From the NCBI GenBank assembly GCA_029959085.1, contig JARWIR010000001.1, positions 14,561,730 through 14,625,729 of the forward strand: a DNA stretch of 64,000 nucleotides. Direction: 5' to 3'. The stretch is from Nemophila menziesii (lineage: Eukaryota > Streptophyta > Magnoliopsida > Boraginales > Hydrophyllaceae). The position numbers and the translations under genes were made by a program. Below the pieces are notes generated by a model. That model had not been told where the DNA came from. It saw only the letters and a program-made list of their open reading frames with translations, and searched no databases. Each line of letters begins with the position of its first letter. The stretch's first letter is position 1. Positions 13,514 through 25,980 of the stretch are shown here, piece after piece.

Positions 13514-15352
13514 ATGGCTTCCGACTCGGTAATCACCATGAAACTTACTCCCTACTATAAACCAGACGAAATCTTCGCTAGGAGATATATGCTACTATCT
13601 AAAACACTATCATCCTCTGAAATCTCTCCTGATACAGTGGAATATGCAACTAACAGATCTTGGGGCCTTAGATCCAAGATGCATGTGGTCTCAGCTGGGG
13701 TTAACACCTTTTTCCTGATGTTTGATTCACGAGAGGATCTTCTAAACACATGGAACTTCCGTCCCTGGTCTATTAATGGACATTTACTCCTCCTTCAAGC
13801 ATGGCATCCGGAGATGTCTATGAGTGAAGCTGACTTTTCCATGGCTCCCTTTTGGATCCACTTCCAGAATCTACCACCGGCGTTTGCTACCCCTGATAAT
13901 GCCAAAGATATTTGTAAAAATTTGGACTGTACCCTTTTAGCATATGATATTAACAAAGTCAGTGATACGGTTAAACTCCTTCGTGTCAGAGCTCTGTGGA
14001 AACTCGAGAAACCCCTGGTCAAATCCTTTAATATGGAAAGACCTTCTCTTCCTGCTCTTGAAGTTAAGGTGAGGTACGAGAAACTCAGCAAATTTTGCTT
14101 TTTCTGTGGCCTTCTTACCCACACAGCTAGTGAGTGTGGCCTTTATAAAGAGGAACAAGTCAGGTGTAGAGGGTATGTGAAGTTTGGTTTTGGCGACTGG
14201 ATGAGTATCACTCCAATCAAAGGTAGAGGTAGAAACGTTATAGTGGTGGATGATTTGGATGACCCCTCCCATATTATCTCTGGAAGCGACGATTCGGTTT
14301 TCCCTTCTTCTGAGGATGGTTCGTCAAAAAATCGTAACAGTGGTGGCCCCTCCTCCATTAATACTTTATCCAATGATAAGGATGGGGTTAAAAAGGAAGA
14401 GAATGTCCCTGAGTTCCTACGAGGTTGTCCCAATGATCCGGTACAAGGTTATGCTCTGGTAGTTAAAGAACTTTTAAAAGATGTTGGCTCAGATCCGACC
14501 GGAGTCGAGCACATATTTAAGTCTTCTTCTGGTAAAGGTGTTGGTGGGGGTACTATTGCAACACGTGTTAAGGCCCATGCCCGTAAATCCTCTTCTAGGC
14601 CCAATCCTAAGCCAAACAAATCCAGTACCCCTCCCTCTTGGTCTGGTTCTAAAAGAAAGTTTGAAGGTAACTCTTCTTCTGCTAAATGGCCAGCCTGGCC
14701 AAAAAAGAATGATGGGCCGATTTTAGCTAAACCCACATCTGGTAGTCGTGGGTCGAACCGTACTTGGTCACGGGCTAATCCTACTCGGGGCAAAACGAAT
14801 CTCCAATGGGTCAACCCTAATATTAATACCACTCCTGTCCAGTCTCCTTTAGTGAACCCTTCTACTAACCCTTCTTCTCCCCCCACAGCTTATAATACAC
14901 CTCTCCCTTTCACTCCTCCCAACTCTCCTATCCCCCCGGCTACCAACCCCATCCCGATCTCTTCCTCACCCTCTCAAACTACAGATGAAGTGGTCTCCTC
15001 TCTCAGAGCGGAGCCAGATACTGTGGGTTCAAGACCGATTTCTCCCTCTTCTGGCTCATCTACTCCTATGGTGTCTCCTAGTACTTATCTGGTTACTGAT
15101 ACTCCGATGCATGACTCTTCCTTCTCCTTCACCGATATCCCTGTATCTATGGAGCGTCCGGTGGAAGATAAGGAAGGACCAAGTGCGAAGAAACGCAAGC
15201 TCTCCCACTCCGAGATGGTTGGTTTCAAGGAAAGTGATGGTGCGTTGATAGAAGTCCCTCTGTTAGACATGGCTGTTGATGTGGCTCCTCTTTCGACGGT
15301 TATCCCTGATGACGTGGGTGGTTGCTCTCAGCAACCCCCACTTGATCCATGA
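13514..15352 (+). CDS. LINE ORF1, nucleic-acid-binding protein with CCHC knuckle
   Basis: 612 codons from the ATG at 13514. The same frame is open back to 13250, but the first 88 codons are a hydrophobic translation of the leader and MASDSVITMKL looks like the real start. Residues of roughly 40-180 look like a DUF4283-type domain (TWNFRPWSINGHLLLLQAW, FWIHFQNLP). A CCHC zinc knuckle (CX2CX4HX4C) sits near residues 194-207. A long low-complexity Ser/Pro/Thr-rich linker follows, and a KKRK basic cluster near the C-terminus could be a nuclear signal. Family knowledge: ORF1 proteins coat the LINE RNA. The stop TGA overlaps the ORF2 start in ATGA, which suggests reinitiation. No lesion seen. Confidence 0.9.
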   Translation: MASDSVITMKLTPYYKPDEIFARRYMLLSKTLSSSEISPDTVEYATNRSWGLRSKMHVVSAGVNTFFLMFDSREDLLNTWNFRPWSINGHLLLLQAWHPEMSMSEADFSMAPFWIHFQNLPPAFATPDNAKDICKNLDCTLLAYDINKVSDTVKLLRVRALWKLEKPLVKSFNMERPSLPALEVKVRYEKLSKFCFFCGLLTHTASECGLYKEEQVRCRGYVKFGFGDWMSITPIKGRGRNVIVVDDLDDPSHIISGSDDSVFPSSEDGSSKNRNSGGPSSINTLSNDKDGVKKEENVPEFLRGCPNDPVQGYALVVKELLKDVGSDPTGVEHIFKSSSGKGVGGGTIATRVKAHARKSSSRPNPKPNKSSTPPSWSGSKRKFEGNSSSAKWPAWPKKNDGPILAKPTSGSRGSNRTWSRANPTRGKTNLQWVNPNINTTPVQSPLVNPSTNPSSPPTAYNTPLPFTPPNSPIPPATNPIPISSSPSQTTDEVVSSLRAEPDTVGSRPISPSSGSSTPMVSPSTYLVTDTPMHDSSFSFTDIPVSMERPVEDKEGPSAKKRKLSHSEMVGFKESDGALIEVPLLDMAVDVAPLSTVIPDDVGGCSQQPPLDP

Positions 15353-18300
15353 TCGGGGTTTTTTGGAACTGTCAAGGGACGGGGTCCCCCTTGACGGTCC
15401 AAAACCTTAGGGAGATAATCTCTAAGGATAAACCCCGGGTCATCGGGCTTTCAGAGACGAAGACCAAAAGGAAGAAAATGCTTATTTTGGCGAAGAAGTT
15501 GAAGATGAATCTGTTGTGGAGCGTTGACCCTGTGGGTCTTTCAGGAGGTCTTGCTATTTTGACGGTGGATGGTTGGTCTGCTGATGTTATTTCTTGGTCT
15601 GTTAATCATATTTCTATTTCTTCTGTTGATGTATTGGGTTCTGTTTGGTTCTTACATTTTGTCTACTCTCTACCTGATATTAATAGCAAAAAACTTTTGT
15701 GGGATTATATCTCTGATGTTTCTAACAATAATCCTCTAGCCCCTAACTTGTTTATTGGTGATTTTAATGATATACGTATTGCCCAAGAAAAAGTGGGGGG
15801 TTAGGGAAGAATCCCACTGAAATGCGTCTATTTAACAACAATATTATCCTTAATGAGCTTTCTGAGATCCCTTCTAAAGGTTGCTCCTTTACTTGGAGGA
15901 ACAATCGTAGCGAGGATAATTTGATTCTACAAAAGCTAGATAGAGGGCTAGGGTCTGCAGCCTGGATGGATTTGTTCCCTGATTCGTGGGTCCATAATCT
16001 TCCCCCCATTGGTTCTGATCACTCTCCAATGATCTTTCATTGGGATGAACCCCCCCTTGCTAACCCGAGACCTGCGTTCAAACTGGATCCTTCGTGGCTT
16101 GATATTGAATCTTGTTCCCTGGCTATACAAGAGTGTCTCTCAGCTACCCAAAGATTCTCGGGTCCCCCCGCTATTAGATTCCCAAAAAGGATGGCTAGAT
16201 GTAGAAGAACAATCCTTAGATGGAAGAAAGTTAACTTGAAGAATAATGCCCTCATCATTAATTTATTGTCTAAAAAACTCGAGACTCTTATGCAAGCTAA
16301 TCCTGATGGTCTTCCACCCTCTTCTCAGGAACTTTTCAAGTCAATTTCTAAAGAAATTGAATTTTTTTGGTCTTTGGAAGAGAAATACTGGGCCACTAGA
16401 TCCAGAGTTCTTTGGCTTAAATTAGGGGATAGAAACTCTAAATTCTTCCATCTTTCTACTCGTATCAGGAGAGTGTCTAATAAAATGGTTTCCCTTTTGA
16501 AGGAGGATGATACGTGGACTTCTAGTCCCTCTGAGCTTAATGATCTGGTTATTAATTTCTTTAAAGATCTTTATGAGGACTCTGGTCCTAGACTTATAGA
16601 TCCCATCATTCAAAAGATCAACCCTTGTATCTCTCCTTCCCATAACAATATGCTTATTTCACCTATTACCCCTTCTGAATTAAAGCAAGCCACATGGCAA
16701 CTGGGGGCCTCTAAAGCTCCTGGTCCCGATGGGTTTCCAGGTTCCTTTTTCCGTAAGTATTGGGACCTCTTTAAGGATGACATCCTTGCTATCTGTAATG
16801 GGATTATTACGGGGCTCATTCCTTTAGGCTCTATTAGTGATACTAATATCGTGCTCATTCCTAAGTGCAAACACCCCCAAAAAATAGGCCAATATCGGCC
16901 TATATCCTGCACTAATTTCCTTTATAAAATCTTTTCCAAAGTGATGGTGATTAGACTTTCTTGTATTATCCCTCATGTAATCTCGCGCGCCCAATCGGCT
17001 TTTATTAAAGGAAGGCTCATCCAAGACAATATCATCATAGTCTATGAAGTTCTACACAAGCTTAAACATCTGAGGAAAAACTCTAAAGACAGCTACTCCA
17101 TCATCAAGGCTGACCTTCACAAAGCCTATGACCGAGTGAGTTGGCCCTTCCTCTTTGCTGTTCTTCATAGAATGGGATTCAACTCTGGTTGGATCTCTTG
17201 TATTAAAGAATGTGTTACTTCTGTTACTTTCAATGTCTTGGTTAATGGTAATAAGGTAGGTGCTTTTAAGCCATCTCGTGGTCTTCGTCAGGGAGATCCT
17301 CTTTCACCCTACTCGTTTACTATAGTCTCTAACGTTCTATCCTCCCTCATTGAATCTGATTTCCTGTTGGGTGACATCAAAGGTATACAACTTGGGAAAA
17401 ATGGCCCTCATATCCACCACCTTCTGTTTGCTGATGACTCTATATTCTTCCTTAAGAACTCGATTATGGAGATTTATTCATTTAAGGAAATCCTCTATAA
17501 ATTCTGTTTTGCTGCAGGTTTATCCATCAATCTTAACAAATTCTCCATTTTCTTGAGTCCTAATTGCCCTGATTCTATGAGAGTCCTTTTAGCTGAAGCC
17601 TTCCGTATGCCTACCTCTGAGGACCTTGGTCTTTACCTCGGGCTTCCCACTAACTGGGGGAATTCCAAGACTAAAGCTATGGATTCCCTTATCGACAAGA
17701 TGGCTTCTAAACTTAGTGGTTGGAAAAAATCCCTTCTTTCTATGCCTGGGAAAGTTATCCTTATCTCATCCATTATCCATGCTTTCCCAACTTACTTTAT
17801 GTCCCTATTGGCTATTCCTAAAGGGGTTATTAAGAAGATCAACTCCCTTACCTGTCAATTCCTTTGGGGAAGTGAAGAGGACCGTGGTATCCACTGGATT
17901 AACTGGAATAAAATCTCCTCCCCAAAAGAAGTAGGAGGTCTTGGTATTAAAAATCTTGAGATTTTTAATCTCGCTCTCCTGGCAAAACAGGCGTGGTCTA
18001 TCCTAACTCGTCCTTCTTCATTGGTCCATCTTGTGCTCAAGAGTGTCTACTTCCCTGATAAAGATCTGATGGAAACTGGGGATATAAAGAAAGGATCATG
18101 GATTTGGAATAGTATTCGTAAAGGGTGTTCTTTCCTTAAGCCCTACCTGATTAAAGTTTTTGGGGATGGTCATCACACCTTGATTTGGGATGACAACTGG
18201 ACTGGGATGCTAATTGAGAAGCCTGATTCTTACTCCGATGATCCTTATTTTCCTAAGTACGTGGCTGACTTGATTCACAACCCTACTAGAACTTGGAAGA

Positions 18301-19532
18301 TGGACATGCTGAACCTTCTCTTTACCCCTGATGTGATCTCTGTTATCTCAAAGCTTAACATCCCTTGGACCACTCAAGAGGATGGTTGGATATGACCTCA
18401 CTCTAAGGATGGTAAATACTCGAGTAAATCTGGCTACCTCTCAGCTTTCCATCCTATTATCATCCCGTCTATTCATCCTTCTACATCATCTTTCCCCTAT
18501 TCTGACATTATTAGATTAAGTTGGAAAACCCTAGCTCCCCCTAAGTTTAAATTCTTCTTCTGGCGTGTGATGATGAATGCTCTATCCACTTAACAGAATA
18601 GGTTCTCCCGTTCGTGCTCCTCTACTGATTTGTGCCATATTTGTCTCAAAGAAGAAGAATCTATTGAACACCTATTCTTGAAATGTGAATGGACTAGAAA
18701 ATTCTGGTTTATTTCCCCCCTCCACTGTCACATCCCCCCTAGTAGTAATTTGAGGTTTGGATCCTGGGTTGGATCGATTATTGATCAAGGGAATAATACC
18801 AAGGATAAATCCCATCTGCTTTTGACCATCATACTTTGTCTTTGGGTCATTTGGATAACCAGGAATAAGGTTATTTTCAATCATATCCCTGTTGATTTGG
18901 ACGCTTGCATGAACTTACTTGACATTTTCCATAGCCAAGTGTTTTTCAACGGAGATAGGAACTCCTCTGAACCCCCTGTTGAACCTTCTGATCCTAGCTC
19001 TCCTTTGCCTAGGATCTCCACTCTCCCTAGCTGGTCACCTCCTCCACAACAAACTCTGAAGATGAATGTTGATGCTTCCTTCAAGATTGGTAAAGTCTCC
19101 GCTGCTGCAGTGATCCGTAACTGGAAAGGTGATATTGTTAATGGCTTTGCCATGAACATTGTTGCTACTTCCAGCTTTGAAGCAGAAGCTAAAGCACTTA
19201 GATCTGGTGTTCAATTTGCCTTAGCCCACGCTCCCCTATGCGACAGAATCGAAACTGACGCAGAAGCCGTTCTTAAAGCTGTGTACTCACCAAGCCCGAA
19301 CTGTCAATGGAAGGACAGGGCTATCCTTGGTGATATTAGAAACATGGTTAGAGATCACAATAACTTAACCATCTGTGGTATTAGAAGAACGGCGAACAAA
19401 GTTGCTGATTGGCTTGCGAAGACTTTCTCTAAATCTTTACTTTCTCCTACATGGCTATGTAATTTACCTAGTGATCTTATCTCGATAGCTTGTAATGATT
19501 GTAACTCTTTTGTTGCTGCAGGAGTTGGTTGA
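15349..19532 (+). pseudogene. LINE ORF2: endonuclease, reverse transcriptase, RNase H (three lesions)
   Basis: Domains in order: APE-type endonuclease (WNCQG, LSETK, GDFND, then SDHSP near 16016); reverse transcriptase with KADLHKAYDRV, RGLRQGDPLSP and FADDS near 17430; zf-RVT with CHIC and HLFLKCEW near 18635-18685; RNase H with NVDASF, SFEAEA, ETDAEAV and RRTANKVADWLAK to the end at 19532. Lesions: a one-base frameshift at the G6 run 15795-15800, a TGA at 18393-18395 where the family has Trp, and a TAA at 18591-18593. After 15800 the rest is in one frame. It would be about 1390 codons if open, normal for plant L1 ORF2. The frameshift lies in a homopolymer and could be a sequencing error; the two stops are less likely to be. 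Confidence 0.93.
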
Positions 19533-19587
19533 AACTCCTGTGGTTTGTGTTTTTTAATATATTAGTTTCCTTTGTCTAAAAAAAAAA

Positions 19588-19600
19588 TATTCAATAATTA
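19588..19600. repeat. Target-site duplication, right, of LINE 13183-19587
   Basis: Identical to 13170-13182. Confidence 0.93.
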
Positions 19601-19630
19601 GAATCAATAAAATTATATCACATCGATAAT

Positions 19631-19908
19631 CACTACAAAAAATAGTAGCATTAGCGGGGAAGCTATTGCGGCAACAACTAAAATGGCTTCTAATGATATT
19701 TGTAAAAACCAAAATGGCATCTAATTATATTTTTAGCGGCAATGTTTGCCGCTAAAGATAAAGTTAATAGCGGCAAAAACAAATAATTTGCTACTAAAGG
19801 TATCTTTAGCGAGAAACTTATAGAGGCGACAAATAACGACTATTAGCGGCAAAATTTAGATTTTTAGTTTTAAATTTTTTGCCGCTAAAGATACTATTTC
19901 TTGTAGTG
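19631..19908. mobile_element. CACTA-type miniature element
   Basis: Terminal repeats CACTACAAAAAATAGT and ACTATTTCTTGTAGTG, flanked by the 3-bp duplication AAT (19628-19630 and 19909-19911). The interior repeats GCGGCAA and its complement TTGCCGC in subterminal positions, the typical place for transposase binding in En/Spm elements. It has no coding capacity and would need an autonomous CACTA element elsewhere. It sits 31 bp beyond the LINE's target duplication. Confidence 0.93.
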
Positions 19909-19911
19909 AAT

Positions 19912-21127
19912 TGCTATCTTTAATTTATCAAGATTGATTTCGAACAAAAAAAAATCTATTTTATCGAAGAAATTACTTTAAAAAGCCCAAATATCTAAAA
20001 TATTAGTGACCGTCCCAACTAAAAATATATTCTAAAGAAAAGCCTAATTTTGATTTTTCTAGTTAACTTTTTTACCTTTATACTCTTTTTTAGTTTTGTC
20101 GTTGATACGGACGAATATTTTTTCTTTTGGTATAAACCAATATTCTCCCATTTGGTACGTACTAACTTCTATCATGTTCGTTTTACGATTTATCATACAA
20201 TCAATTTTTTTTGTAATTGCATGATAGGCCCCAAATAGTATTTTTTTAAACTTAAATGGTTTTTGTCCATTTCCAAGGTTAATGTCCGGATTTATTTAAA
20301 TACCCGATCGAAGCTACTGTGTCAAGGTCCAAACATTGGTACGTGCCAAACAAAGTTTTTCTGCAAAAACAATTTAAAAATCTATTTACGATAACCTTCC
20401 ATGTAAAAGACCTAATTGGTATGTACCAAACAAATCTACATCTAGGTCTAAACAAAAACAATCAGAAATCTATTCACCAGAAAACTTTTTTTAAACAAAT
20501 AAAAAAAGGATCATAAAATAAAAACCAATCTCTTCACACTATCCATTGGAAAGTGGCATAAAAGAAACTAAATTCCAATCTCTTCACACTCGGCAGTTGC
20601 AAGAGAATTAAAAAAAACAATCTCTTCACACTCACCATACTTCCTGAGCAACCAAATCTGTCAAAACAACATCTATGAAATAAGATAATATGGTGGTGAA
20701 TGGTCAACGCTGGAAAAAAACAAAAAGAAAAATCTCTTCTCTCACCATTGGAACCAAAAACAAAATAAAATCTATTCACACTCACCGTTAAAACAAAAAA
20801 TAAAAAAAATCTCTTCATTCACCAGTGGACAAAAAACATAATAAAATTTGTTCACACTCACTGTTCTAACAAAAAAACAAAAAGAAATATCTTCACTATG
20901 GTGGAGCGGAGGTTTTCTTAGGAAGGCAAGTTAGATCTGAAGGTGAAGAGCAGCGGCCTTCTGATGGTGGAGAATAACCACCCAAGGTGGCGGCGCTTTA
21001 AAGAGGGAGCATTGAGAACGACGCCGAAGAGCTGAGATCAGAAGGGAGGAAAGGTGAGACCACATGGTGGAAAATGGGCACCTAAGGCGACTGTTCTTGT
21101 GCTGGAGAGGGTTCGTTAGTAGAGAAG

Positions 21128-21130
<3 letters not shown>
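19912..21130. other. No gene recognised; loose repeat of TCTCTTCACACTC
   Basis: From about 20520 to 20890 the word ATCTCTTCACACT or close variants recurs at irregular spacing, each followed by CACC or CGGC and an A-rich spacer. Near 20110-20440 GGTACGTACC/GGTACGTGCC-like words occur. No domain is visible in the short frames. It may be an old element whose ends are lost. Confidence 0.35.

Positions 21131-21210
<80 letters not shown>
21131..21210. repeat. (GA)40 microsatellite
   Basis: Uninterrupted AG/GA repeat of 80 bp. Confidence 0.97.
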
Positions 21211-21212
<2 letters not shown>

Positions 21213-21331
21213 CCCATCTGAAAATAAATCTCGAATGGTTTTTTTTTTGCTTTTATATTTCTAGTAGTAATAGAAGACTAAGGGGAGGAAAGGGTGTTTG
21301 GGGTTTTTTCTGTTTTTTAGTTTGGTTTTGT

Positions 21332-21982
21332 TGTAAAAACATTGAGTTACAAGATTGAGTTTCAAACAAGGTTTTAAACAAAGAAAATATAGAGAACAGA
21401 ATGTAAAGAACACTTGATATATCTTGGTTCGACAAAAATTGTCTACATCAACGTTGGGCTCGGATTTGAGAGCGTCTTTCCGCTATCACCATTGTTATCT
21501 CCGATTACAATTATCACTGTTACAGAAAATCACCGTATTCAATGACCCCTAAGTATAGAATCTGCTAATCTAACCCAATACTCAACTACGCTGAATATCA
21601 ACACTTGAATCAGTAAGATTCAAGTAATTACACAAGATTGACTATTACAGAGGATTTCAATATATGAATACAAAAGCAGAGCAAACCCTAGTTTGATTCG
21701 TAAGAGAGGCGAGAGCATTTTCTGAAATGAGTGAAGAAGAGAATGAATAGTGTTGTGAAGAGAGAGACCTTTTATATGGGACTTCTAGGTATTCAATCTC
21801 AGCCATCCAAATGAAATAAGATCAACGGTCCAAGATCACCCCGTCTTTACTTAACCAAATGACATCGCAGAGCTGAGTAGGAAGCCAAATGTAACAAAGA
21901 CCAATTGACTTAGGCTGCCACATAGGGTATTGACTAGGTCAAACTTCCACGTAAACTCAATTACATTTCACATATTCCTACA
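21332..21982 (-). mobile_element. Copia 3' LTR (minus orientation)
   Basis: The segment starts TGTA and ends TACA. Immediately outside its right edge, on the minus strand, is a GGTGGAGA polypurine tract, as expected just before a Copia 3' LTR. Decayed Copia pol follows on the same strand. The right edge is well supported; the left edge is chosen from the terminal TGTA and is approximate. The matching 5' LTR is absent. Confidence 0.65.
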
Positions 21983-22042
21983 TCTCCACCTTGAAGTGTA
22001 CATTATCAAGGATCAACTACAAGAACATCATATCCAGCAGTA

Positions 22043-23560
22043 ATGACAGTAGAGGCACATTTCAAATCTTCATACCCCAAAGTACATGCACATCATTCAA
22101 CCAATACACAACAAATCCAAACAAAGTTTGAACTTGCAATTAGTAACCAATTTAGTACCAAAATCAGAAGGATTGAGTTTAGCGGAGATCTTTTCCAATT
22201 TCACTTCATTATTGGAAATGATATCCCTAATAAAGTGATATTTTACATCAATATGTTTTGCCCTCTCATGATACACATGATCTTTTCTCAAGTGTATAGC
22301 ACTTTGACTACCAGATTAAATGACAGAAGTGCACTTAACCAACTTTACTTCCTTAGGAAAATTTTGCAACCAAATAGCTTCCTTTACACAGTCAGTGATA
22401 TCAACATATTTAGACTCAGTAGTGGAAAGAGCAACTAAAGGTTGAAGTTGAGATTTCCAGGATATGCAATTCTTTCCCAAGGTAAAACAGTAGGCATTAG
22501 TAGACTTTATAAAGTCTCTACAACCTGCAAAATCAGAATCTACATAGCCAACAAGCTCAAAGGGACAATTATGATCACCATATATCACTCCAATATTCAA
22601 AGTAGAGTTCACATAAGCTGACACGTGTTTTATAGCTAACCAATGATCATAGTCTAGATTAGACATGAACCTACTGAGTAAAGAGATAGAAAAGGATAAA
22701 TCAGACCTAGTACTAATCAGGGCATACGTAAGTAAGCCTAATACATTAGGATAAGGCACATTTTCCATTTTCAGAATATTATACTGAGATTTGGGGGAAA
22801 GTCGTTAAGACAAAACAAAATGTCCAGCCAAAGGTGTTTGTACATGTTTGTAATTCAAGTTCCATATTTAGAAATAATCTTTTTCAAATATGGTTCCTGA
22901 TGTAACCTTAGTATGCAATTATTTCTATCTCGATCAATAATCATACCTAGAATCTTTCTAGCATGCCCTAAGTCTGTCATATCAAACTCAGATTTCAATG
23001 CACATTTCAACTTATCAATTAAAGACAAAGAGTTGTATATAATCAACATATCATCCACATACAGAAGAATATAAATCCCACAATTTTATTTCCAAGTGAA
23101 GTAAAAATAAGCATCATACTTACACCTCAAGAAACCAAGGAACAAAACAAAATAAGTAAACCTTATACCACTGTCTTGGAGACTGTTTCAACCCATATAG
23201 AGACTTTTTCAGTAAGTAGATATGATCAGGTAGTTTTGGATCATGATAGCCTTAAGGTTTCCTCATATAAATAGTTTCATAGTTTCATCCAAGTCTCCAT
23301 GTAAGAAAGTTGTCTTAACATCTAACTGTTCAATTTCAAGGTTTAAACAAGCTGCATAGGCTAACATAACTTTAACTTTTTTGAACTTAATGACAGGTGA
23401 GAAAATCTCAGTGAAATCAATGCCTTCTCTCTGAATATAACCCTTAGCTACCAACCTGGAGGATCCTTCTCAGAACTTCCTTCTTTCAGTCTCAAGTGCT
23501 TATTAGTGCCAAGTTACCAGACTTTTCTTTTGGATTCTCCCAAAGAGATAATTTCAATAA
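22043..23560 (-). pseudogene. Copia pol remnant (reverse transcriptase and RNase H)
   Basis: Minus-strand frames carry Copia pol in order. Near 23454-23263 is GYIQREGIDFTEIFSPV with LDVKTTFLHGDL. Near 23058-22855 is the catalytic region VDDMLI and KILGMIIDRD. At 22768-22316 is the RNase H with GYVDSDFAGCRD and KNCISWKSQLQP. Near 22291-22097 is HIDVKYHFIRD. Frames are interrupted between these blocks, and integrase and gag are missing, so this is the 3' end of a 5'-truncated Ty1/Copia element. RVT_2 and RNase H would copy the element RNA into DNA in virus-like particles. Confidence 0.92.
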
Positions 23561-24406
23561 GGGTCTTATTTATATTAGTTGTAATAACAGGTGCACTAGT
23601 TCTATAACATAGTCATAATCCATAGGCCCTACTGTTTACTAAAGTACCTAGTTTTTTCTTTAATAATATCACTATCTTTTTCTATCCACTTACCAAATCA
23701 TTTGTAATTATTTTAATAGTAATAATTTTCATCCTCTATTTAGTGCATGTATGATAGTAGGATGTATTCATATCCCTTTTATATAAGAATAAATTCTTAT
23801 GCTTATTTTTCTAATAAGACCCTACTATACACCAAACCTCTTCAACAAGATTGATTGTAGAGTTATACTCATCCTAGTTACTTTTGAGATCTTAGTCATT
23901 AGATAAGCATTTTAATTCATCCATAATATTTTCAATGACATTTCTATTATTTTTAAATCTTTAGTTACTTGAAGAGGTTAGACTTATACTACTAGTTTCA
24001 ACTTGAATTTAAAAAATTTAGATAGGTAACCTCTAGTAGCAACATTAAAAAGCTCACCTCGTGATTCTTAGATACGTAGTGGAATAACAATTTTGCTAAT
24101 AAGGAGTAAGTTAAGTGGAGTATTCAAAGCAAGTAAATATCGATGAACACCCTATAACCACCATCTCGAGCCAAGTATCAAGGGTAACCTTCTAGCATTG
24201 TGAAATTAATTTTGGATTGAAATCATCTATGTGTTTGATATTTGTAGGATATGTGTATGTGTGAATTAGTTCTTAGGTTGTACTATATGAGATTTATTTT
24301 AAGTTTTGCTTTGGGTATCATTCTTTAAATACTATATTTGCTTCTTACCTTAGACCTCTACTTTTGGGCTTTACTTTGCCGGGACGACGAAGGTTTGAGT
24401 TTGGGG
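23561..24406 (+). mobile_element. 3' internal part of a Gypsy-like element
   Basis: This AT-rich stretch has no open frame, but it ends in GGACGACGAAGGTTTGAG followed by TTTGGGG directly before an LTR. This kind of polypurine tract precedes the 3' LTR in plant Tat/Athila-type Gypsy elements. The left border with the Copia remnant is not sharp. It is the only copy in the window in which this LTR still carries internal sequence. Confidence 0.5.
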
Positions 24407-25980
24407 TATGTCTTCCTGTTTGTGATAGATAAATCCCCTTAGGAGACATAATTTTAGGTAGAAATTAGACCTAACTAGTATATTTATTGTCTTAATTTGC
24501 AATAATTGCACTTTCGTGCTTCGAAATTAAAATATTGTTACTTTTAGAGCTTTTGTGCGTTAATATGCTTCTTTAGTATGAAGTTCTTAGGTATATGGTT
24601 GCTAGGAGACACCAAGATGAAGAGAAGAAATAAAGTTTAAAGTACAAGAACAATAGAAAGTGTTAAAGGAGCAGAAGATATCACTTTAGTGAGGGTGGAG
24701 AAGAATTGAAAACTGGAAAGTCGTCACTTCTAACCCTTACTACGACTAAATGGTGCAGAATATGACTTGGTGTTCAGATGAAAAAGATGGGCCTTTGAGT
24801 TAGAAAAATTCGAGAAGTGGTTTCAGGAGATTTGGATTTACGACACGAAGGTTACACCTGTTTTACTGGAGTTATGTACAGCAGTACGAGAATAATAAAG
24901 CGGATTTGGGCCCTTAATCATTTAATTAAGCCCGAAGGTGGACCTAATCATTTTTCGTCTCTATATAAGGCTTTTTAGACCTCTTAATTCAGCACACTTC
25001 ACATTTTACTATATTTCTGAGAGAGTGAAAGCCGGAAGCACTTAGGAGCAAAAGGCAAAAGCTGGAGAAGACTTTATTCCTCTATAATCGGCCCAAATAT
25101 TCCAATTAAGGTATCTTCTATTTTATTTTTGTTTTAGTAACTATGTATTATTTTAGTTTTAGATGTTTTTATTTCAATTATGAGCTAAACATTGAATAGT
25201 TGAGAATCGCGATATGGATTGAACCCTAGTTTAATTAATTTAGTGTTTTTCGAATTTGGTATTGTCTTAGTTCAAATTGAATTGCGTACTTTTATATTGA
25301 CTATTATTTTGCTCTTATTTACTATTTCTAATTAAGGCGCGAATTAAAGATAGGTTTTAGTAATTAGGTTATTCGTTAGTGGCGACGTCATCCAAAAGGG
25401 GGGGGTCAATTACAGAACTAGATAATAGACGTGTGGTATTCGTTATTAGGTTAGCGGCCTTGACTAATCGCGTAGCCAATTGGGTAACTTGCTTAAACAT
25501 TTGATAGTAGTTTATAGTCGCCCTGACCGGGTCTGTAATACCGTAGGATAGCCTCCTAAGTCTACCCTGACGGTAGTTAGGAGGATAATAGAGTCCTGCC
25601 TAATATAAAATACCGATTTTACCCTTAAACGAAAGCATTAAATATATGCACTTAGGTGATTACCTAGCAAGACTCAAGTATGCCTTTTTTATCTGCGTAA
25701 TCCTTTTAGTAGTTCAATTTATTTACTTTAGTTTTAAATCTTTAGCATAATTTACTTTCTTGCGTTTACTATTCACTATTCAAAAACCAAAACAAATATC
25801 TATTTTTATTTCGTATTGCAATTAATTCTACTTCTCATCTAAATACATTCTTCTTTCCTCGCAATCCATGTGGAGACGATAATCCCGTTTTTACTCACTT
25901 ATTACTTGGACGACTCATACGCTTGCAGTTGCCGCTTCTCTTCTTTAGTGTTGATTTTTATCACACTATAGGAGCGACCA
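24407..25980 (+). mobile_element. Gypsy-like 3' LTR, copy A
   Basis: One of five related LTRs in the window (others: 27876-29679 minus, 32337-33849 minus, 51747-53260 plus, 55933-57612 plus). Consensus start is TGATGTCT with GAGACATCATTTTAGG shortly after; here the start is worn. The 3' end reads GGAGCGACCA at 25971-25980. Shared internal landmarks are CCATGTGGAGACGAT and a TTAGTGTTGAT word near the 3' end. The Gypsy (Tat/Athila) label is from the polypurine tract and the general look of the LTR, not from coding sequence. Confidence 0.75.

Larger units (their letters stand above)
13183..19587 (+). mobile_element. Full-length L1-type LINE, 6.4 kb
   Basis: The element has a 5' leader, two overlapping reading frames and a poly(A) tail at 19578-19587. 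It is bounded by an exact 13-bp duplication (TATTCAATAATTA). ORF1 is open. ORF2 has all domains in order and only three visible lesions. Such elements copy their own RNA by target-primed reverse transcription at a nicked chromosomal site. The intact duplication and open ORF1 suggest a fairly young insertion. It lies about 160 bp upstream of the eRF3-like gene's TATA box and is transcribed away from it. Confidence 0.95.
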
